NCBI GenBank assembly: GCA_028284415.1
Contig: JANQRU010000007.1
Coordinates: 1,095,243-1,159,242 of the forward strand
Origin: Pyrinomonadaceae bacterium
GTDB lineage: Bacteria > Acidobacteriota > Blastocatellia > Pyrinomonadales > Pyrinomonadaceae
Direction of reading: 5' to 3'
Length of the DNA stretch: 64,000 bases
Made by a program: the position numbers and the translations under genes
Shown: one piece after another, positions 60,094 to 64,000 of the stretch
How positions within the stretch are numbered: position 1 is the stretch's first letter
How the letters are laid out: every line of letters begins with the position of its first letter
Notes under the pieces: generated by a model
What the model was told of the DNA's origin: nothing
Databases searched by the model: none
What the model saw: the letters and a program-made list of their open reading frames with translations, nothing else

Positions 60094-63000
60094 ATGTTAA
60101 AAAATTTTAGATTTATATCTGTGGCTTTGACCATAGTGCTTTGCTTTTCAGCAATCGCATTTGGACAAGGTACATCAGGTTCAATTGAGGGAACTGTTAA
60201 GGATTCAACCGGAGCAGTAATTCCTGGTGCAACCGTTAAGGTTGAAAGCACAGGATCTACAGCCGGATTTAATCGAACAGTTACAGCTGATGATGAAGGT
60301 TACTACATTATAGCAAGAGTTCCACCGGGAACTTACAAAGTTACAATCAATGTTGATAACTTTGAGCCTTTTTCACAAAACGTTACGGTAGTTGTGGATA
60401 GATCACAAAATGTTAGCCCAAATCTTAGTGCTGCCGGAACAACGACAACAGTTGATGTTGTAGCAGATAGTGCGGTAACAATTGACACTACTGATACAAA
60501 GATTGACACAAACATTACAAAAGAAATTATTGAATCATTACCGAAAGGAACAACATTCACAAGCATTTTGAAAATTGCACCGAATGTTCGCCCGGAAGCT
60601 ATCGGTGGTGGTTTACAGATTGACGGAGCTTCAGGTTCTGAGAACGTATTCGTTATTGACGGACAGGAAGTAACCAACTTCGCAACTGGAACACTTAACT
60701 CAAACAACAACTTACCATTTGAACTTCTTCAAGAAGTACAAGTTAAGTCAACTGGTTTTGAAGCCGAATATGGTGGAGCTACCGGTGGTGTTATCAACGC
60801 TGTAACAGCAGGCGGTAACAACCAATGGCGCGGTAACTTTGGAATTTCTTTCCGTCCAAGCCAACTTCAAGCTAGCCCAAACCGACGATTAAACGATTTT
60901 GGTAATGCCGGTGATCCGGGCGGCGGATTTGATTATTTCACACCTCGTAAAGATGGTGGCACAGACTTCTTCCCTGTAGCTTCTGTAAGTGGACCGATTC
61001 TTAAAGATAGAATTTGGGGATTAGTATCATATGCTCCACAGATTTTTGAAACTTCAAGAACAAAAGACTTCTTCAATACAGATGATCCGGGACGTCAGGT
61101 AGTTTTCACTGATAGATATGATTCGAAAACTAGAATTGAGCAAGCTTTCTCAAGAATTGATGCTCAACCATTCTCAAGTCTTCGTGTTTATGGAACATTC
61201 CTTTGGAATCCAAGAATTGATGAAGGTGAAGTTCCTGGTTTAGGTCTTTCACAAAACTTAGACCCGGTAACACGTGAAGAGTATGCAGCTCGTGGTGGTC
61301 GTGTTAACTCAAATGCATTCAACACTCAAGCTACCTGGACTCCATTAAACTGGATGGTTGTCAACTTCCGTGCTGGACGAAGCTTCCTCAATGAGAAACT
61401 TTTCTCATATGGACGTGTTGCTGGACAAAGAATCGCGGTTTCAAGTTTTTCACCACTTGATCCTTGTGATGTTATTCCAGGTAGAACCGATCAATGTAGA
61501 GGGTTCAATACAGGTTCTAATGAACTGACAGCTTTTGACGTTTCAACCCGTACTACTTATGACGCTGACGTGAGTTTCGTCGGAGTTAACGCTTTTGGAC
61601 GTCACAATATCAAAGCCGGTTATCAACTAAACCAACTCTACAACAACGTAGATAGAGGTTACACAAGTACAGGTTACATCCTTCTTTATTACGGAAGACC
61701 AACTTCTTTCTATACAGGAATTAACGGTCTCCCAATCTGTCCGGATCTTGCTAACGGTAATTTCCCGAATGACGACAGTTGTTCGCTCGGAACAGCTCGT
61801 ATGGTTCGAATCGGAACACGTGGTGAAGCAAGCAGTGACAACACAGCACTCTATGCTCAAGATTCATGGCAGATCAATAATCGTTTTACGATTAACTTTG
61901 GTTTGAGAGCTGAAAGAGAAGTAGTTCCAAGTTTTGGTGATCCGGCTACAACAACAGACATCGAATTTGATTGGACTGACAAACTTGCTCCAAGATTCGG
62001 TGCTGCAGTTGATCTCTTCGGAGATGGAAAAACCAAGATCTTTGGTAGTTATGGTTGGTTCTATGACCGCTTTAAGTATGAATTACCTAGAGGGTTATTT
62101 GGTGCTGAAGCATTCTTAGATGCATTCGGAGAAATTCTACCTTCCCGTGGGTTATCACCTTTTGATTATACACTTCAAGCAATGCTTGCAGGACGTACAG
62201 TTACTGAAAGTATTGGCGGTTCTTGCCCAATTACGGGTACAACCGGATGGGCAACCTGTGAACTAGATAGACGTGTTCCATCGAATGCAGTTGGAGCTAA
62301 TCCATTTGCTGGTGCCGGTGCTGTTGATCCTGACCTTAAAGCAATGCGTCAAAGTGAATACACATTTGGTGTTGAGCAATTGCTCGGTGACAACTTCGTA
62401 CTCGCTGCTCGTTATACACACAAACAATTAGACCGTGCAATTGAAGACATTGGTTCTTTCAACGATCAAGGTTCTGAAGCATATGTAATCGGAAACCCAG
62501 GTCGCGGACTAGCTTGTGAAGTAGCAACACAGGGTGGATTCCCTTGTACCGAAGCAGAACGTATTTATGATGGTGTTGAAGTTCGCGTTGATAAGCGTGC
62601 TGCTAATTACTTCTTCAATGCTAGTTATACATACAGTCGCTTATTCGGTAATTATTCAGGATTAGCAAGTTCAGACGAACTTGGACGTAACTCTCCAAAC
62701 GTTAACCGTTTCTTCGACCTTCCGATGCTCGGCTACAATGCTAACGGTGAACCTGATAACGGTCGTCTCGCTACGGATCGTCCACACGTATTCAAAGCAT
62801 ATGGTGGATATTCATATAACTGGGACAGAGTTAACAGAACTAACTTCTCTGGTTTCACAACCATTCAATCCGGAACCCCGCTTACAACTGTTTATTCATT
62901 GTATGGCGTAGGTACTTCAATTTTGTTCGGTCGTGGAGACTTAGGAAGAACAGAAGCATTTACTGAAACTGATTTTGCTGTTAGCCATCAATATAGATTT

Positions 63001-63345
63001 GGTCGTGACAACAAATGGACATTCGAAGCATTCATGGAAATTCGCAATATATTTGACGAAAGAAATGAACTCGGTGTTCAAAGAGCTTTCAGTACCGGAA
63101 GTATTACAGGAATCCAGCTTGAAGAAGGTGGTTGTACAACCTGTGTTGTGAGAAACGCAGATGGATCAGTTAATAATGGATTAACTGAATCTGCTTCACT
63201 TCAAAGAATATTCAATGGTGGTATTCAACAGTTTGTAGTTAACTTCTTTAACGCTAATCCAGGTCAAACTGAAAATGATTTCAATCAAGTAAACTCCTTC
63301 CAAGGTGGTCGTGATGTTCGCTTCGGATTCAAATTCAGATTCTAA
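60094..63345 (+). CDS. TonB-dependent receptor, Oar-like, with N-terminal carboxypeptidase-regulatory domain
   Basis: The ATG at 60094 has a TAGGAG site and gives a signal peptide (FRFISVALTIVLCFSAIAFGQ). The 1083-residue product carries a CarboxypepD_reg domain (about 30-110: GSIEGTVKDSTGAVIPGATVKV). A plug (LPKGTTFTSILKIAPNVRPE, GSENVFVIDGQEVTN, EVQVKSTGFEAEYGGATGGVINA) and an outer-membrane beta-barrel follow, ending with FGFKFRF and the terminal Phe needed by the Bam machinery. Such receptors import large polymers or peptides with TonB energy. It is a strong candidate for high expression (long leader, strong terminator). Confidence 0.95.
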   Translation: MLKNFRFISVALTIVLCFSAIAFGQGTSGSIEGTVKDSTGAVIPGATVKVESTGSTAGFNRTVTADDEGYYIIARVPPGTYKVTINVDNFEPFSQNVTVVVDRSQNVSPNLSAAGTTTTVDVVADSAVTIDTTDTKIDTNITKEIIESLPKGTTFTSILKIAPNVRPEAIGGGLQIDGASGSENVFVIDGQEVTNFATGTLNSNNNLPFELLQEVQVKSTGFEAEYGGATGGVINAVTAGGNNQWRGNFGISFRPSQLQASPNRRLNDFGNAGDPGGGFDYFTPRKDGGTDFFPVASVSGPILKDRIWGLVSYAPQIFETSRTKDFFNTDDPGRQVVFTDRYDSKTRIEQAFSRIDAQPFSSLRVYGTFLWNPRIDEGEVPGLGLSQNLDPVTREEYAARGGRVNSNAFNTQATWTPLNWMVVNFRAGRSFLNEKLFSYGRVAGQRIAVSSFSPLDPCDVIPGRTDQCRGFNTGSNELTAFDVSTRTTYDADVSFVGVNAFGRHNIKAGYQLNQLYNNVDRGYTSTGYILLYYGRPTSFYTGINGLPICPDLANGNFPNDDSCSLGTARMVRIGTRGEASSDNTALYAQDSWQINNRFTINFGLRAEREVVPSFGDPATTTDIEFDWTDKLAPRFGAAVDLFGDGKTKIFGSYGWFYDRFKYELPRGLFGAEAFLDAFGEILPSRGLSPFDYTLQAMLAGRTVTESIGGSCPITGTTGWATCELDRRVPSNAVGANPFAGAGAVDPDLKAMRQSEYTFGVEQLLGDNFVLAARYTHKQLDRAIEDIGSFNDQGSEAYVIGNPGRGLACEVATQGGFPCTEAERIYDGVEVRVDKRAANYFFNASYTYSRLFGNYSGLASSDELGRNSPNVNRFFDLPMLGYNANGEPDNGRLATDRPHVFKAYGGYSYNWDRVNRTNFSGFTTIQSGTPLTTVYSLYGVGTSILFGRGDLGRTEAFTETDFAVSHQYRFGRDNKWTFEAFMEIRNIFDERNELGVQRAFSTGSITGIQLEEGGCTTCVVRNADGSVNNGLTESASLQRIFNGGIQQFVVNFFNANPGQTENDFNQVNSFQGGRDVRFGFKFRF

Positions 63346-63368
63346 TCTAACCTAAATAGATTACTTTC

Positions 63369-63400
63369 GAGGTTGTTCTATATGAACAACCTCTTTTTTT
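63369..63400 (+). terminator. Terminator of the TonB receptor gene
   Basis: GAGGTTGTTC (63369-63378) pairs perfectly with GAACAACCTC (63384-63393) around a 5-base loop, followed by eight T. Confidence 0.9.
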
Positions 63401-63509
63401 GTTTGTAATTGAAATTATCCAAAAGAGCTTAACTTATTGTTTAGCAGAAGTTTACTGTTCTGTTTTTCTAAATGATTTTTCTTAGTCTGCGACAGGCAGG
63501 CAATAGCGT

Positions 63510-63552
63510 AAAGCCCCAAGCAAGGCAGAATTGCGGGACTTGGGGCTTTTAA
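63510..63552 (+). terminator. Second GC-rich hairpin after the receptor gene
   Basis: AAAGCCCCAAG (63510-63520) pairs with CTTGGGGCTTT (63539-63549), followed by T and AAT. It could be a second terminator or the 3' end of a small RNA between 63400 and 63552. No promoter for such an RNA is obvious. Confidence 0.5.
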
Positions 63553-63695
63553 TATAAAGTTCGTGAATTAGAGCAACAGCATTCTGTCACAGTCTTCGAC
63601 AGCTAAGAAAACAAATTAAAACAATTTCTATGGTTTGTACCATAAACTGTACTTCAACTTCATCTTTACTGAGGAGATGCGTTAATTTTTGATAG

Positions 63696-63808
63696 GTGTC
63701 AGTAGCCCGACCGTCAGGAAGGGCTTCCAAGATTTATATCTTGAGTATTTGATCTGATCTCTTAACTTGATAGCAAAATCCACTCCCTCACGGTCGGGCT
63801 ACTGACAC
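63696..63808. repeat. Large inverted repeat related to REP-like family 1
   Basis: GTGTCAGTAGCCCGACCGT (63696-63714) and its exact reverse complement (63790-63808) form 19-base arms, 75 bases apart. The left arm continues with CAGGAAGGGC; the right is preceded by CCCTCACGG. The CGACCGT-AGGAAG core matches the elements at 8123 and 47590. No open frame lies between the arms. Confidence 0.85.
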
Positions 63809-63821
63809 AATTTATGAATGC

Positions 63822-63866
63822 AAAAAAATGAGTCCGCTAAAATATTTTAGCGGACTCATTTTTTTA
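63822..63866. terminator. Long bidirectional hairpin terminator
   Basis: AAAAAAATGAGTCCGCTAAAAT and its mirror image meet at the centre near 63843. They form a stem of about 20 bases ending in seven A or T on both sides. It terminates the minus-strand gene to the right, and could stop plus-strand transcripts too. Confidence 0.85.
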
Positions 63867-63880
63867 TTGGATTGAGATTA

Positions 63881-64000
63881 TTAAGTCTTCTTTGCTTTGC
63901 TTCTGAGATCAACAATCTTTTTCTTTATCTTGTCATCTTTCTTTTTACTGGCTTTCATATAAAGCTCCAGTTCATCTGCTGCTTTGCCGTACTGCTTGAG
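63881..64000 (-). CDS. C-terminal part of a TPR protein (cut by window edge)
   Basis: The minus-strand frame is open from base 64000 to TAA at 63883-63881 and gives 39 residues. KAADELELYMKASKKKDD and IKKKIVDLRSKAKKT resemble the end of the TPR protein at 58711-59739 (LAADELELYLKAIPENEKKKAKGKI). It is thus a paralogue in opposite orientation on the far side of the TonB receptor. Confidence 0.75.
   Translation of the reverse strand, partial: LKQYGKAADELELYMKASKKKDDKIKKKIVDLRSKAKKT

Noticed and set aside
1..64000. Prophage, insertion sequence, integrase or tRNA gene
   Set aside because: No transposase, integrase, capsid, portal or tail proteins were seen, and no cloverleaf-like sequence stood out on reading. 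A tRNA scan would be decisive, and I could not run one.

Overview
The window is AT-rich, gene-dense bacterial chromosome with about 60 protein genes, no rRNA or tRNA genes that I could see, no CRISPR array, and no recognisable transposase, integrase or phage gene. The combination of an Oar-like TonB-dependent receptor with an N-terminal carboxypeptidase-regulatory domain, an FHA plus Ser/Thr kinase pair, a FadN-type fusion enzyme, many single-copy secreted hydrolases and REP-like palindromes suggests an Acidobacteriota-type genome (possibly Blastocatellia). That assignment is inference from gene style, not a phylogenetic result. Low GC and several genes with a Bacteroidota flavour leave room for another Gram-negative phylum.

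Layout. 1-6.7 kb: an accessory array, mostly on the plus strand (SnoaL-like, GNAT, a HExxH secreted protein, gamma-glutamylcyclotransferase-like, YdeI-like, alpha/beta hydrolase, PhzF), with gene remnants between the genes. 6.7-15.2 kb: minus-strand housekeeping and accessory genes (tag, a lipoprotein, a HAD phosphatase, a molybdopterin oxidoreductase, a hotdog protein, two tandem DinB proteins, a stand-alone EF-G domain IV-like protein, a crotonase). 15.2-18.3 kb: a GxxExxY gene framed by repeats, then fadN under a promoter with a FadR-like operator. 18.3-21.7 kb: Ser/Thr kinase and FHA protein. 22-33.3 kb: AraC regulator and a series of secreted hydrolases, metallopeptidase-like proteins, an alcohol dehydrogenase, yjjX and a methyltransferase. 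33.3-33.8 kb: an AhpD-like gene with an in-frame UGA at a redox-active cysteine position, followed by a SECIS-like hairpin. 34-45 kb: peptidoglycan-binding-like repeat protein, TetR with divergent membrane protein, amino-acid permease, two-component system, sterol-desaturase-like protein. 45-54 kb: DUF58 protein, rsgA, uncharacterised membrane and secreted proteins, SpoIIM-like protein. 54-64 kb: ABC exporter, sigma factor with a probable anti-sigma partner, ribA, TPR protein, the TonB-dependent receptor, and a repeat-rich 3' end.

Two observations stand out. First, the UGA-interrupted AhpD/peroxidase-like gene at 33301-33843 reads as a selenoprotein with a CxxU motif. Second, at least five short decayed copies of the ends of neighbouring intact genes (ghosts) occur in intergenic DNA. 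In three cases a single unrelated gene sits between the ghost and the intact gene, as if single genes had entered by events that duplicated or replaced the terminal part of the adjacent gene. A third theme is small palindromic repeats in at least two families, with no associated transposase in the window.

The genes do not form one pathway. Clear functional units are the fatty-acid oxidation locus (fadN with its operator, perhaps the crotonase), the FHA/kinase pair, the histidine kinase/response regulator pair, the sigma/anti-sigma pair and the outer-membrane uptake receptor with TPR proteins on both sides.
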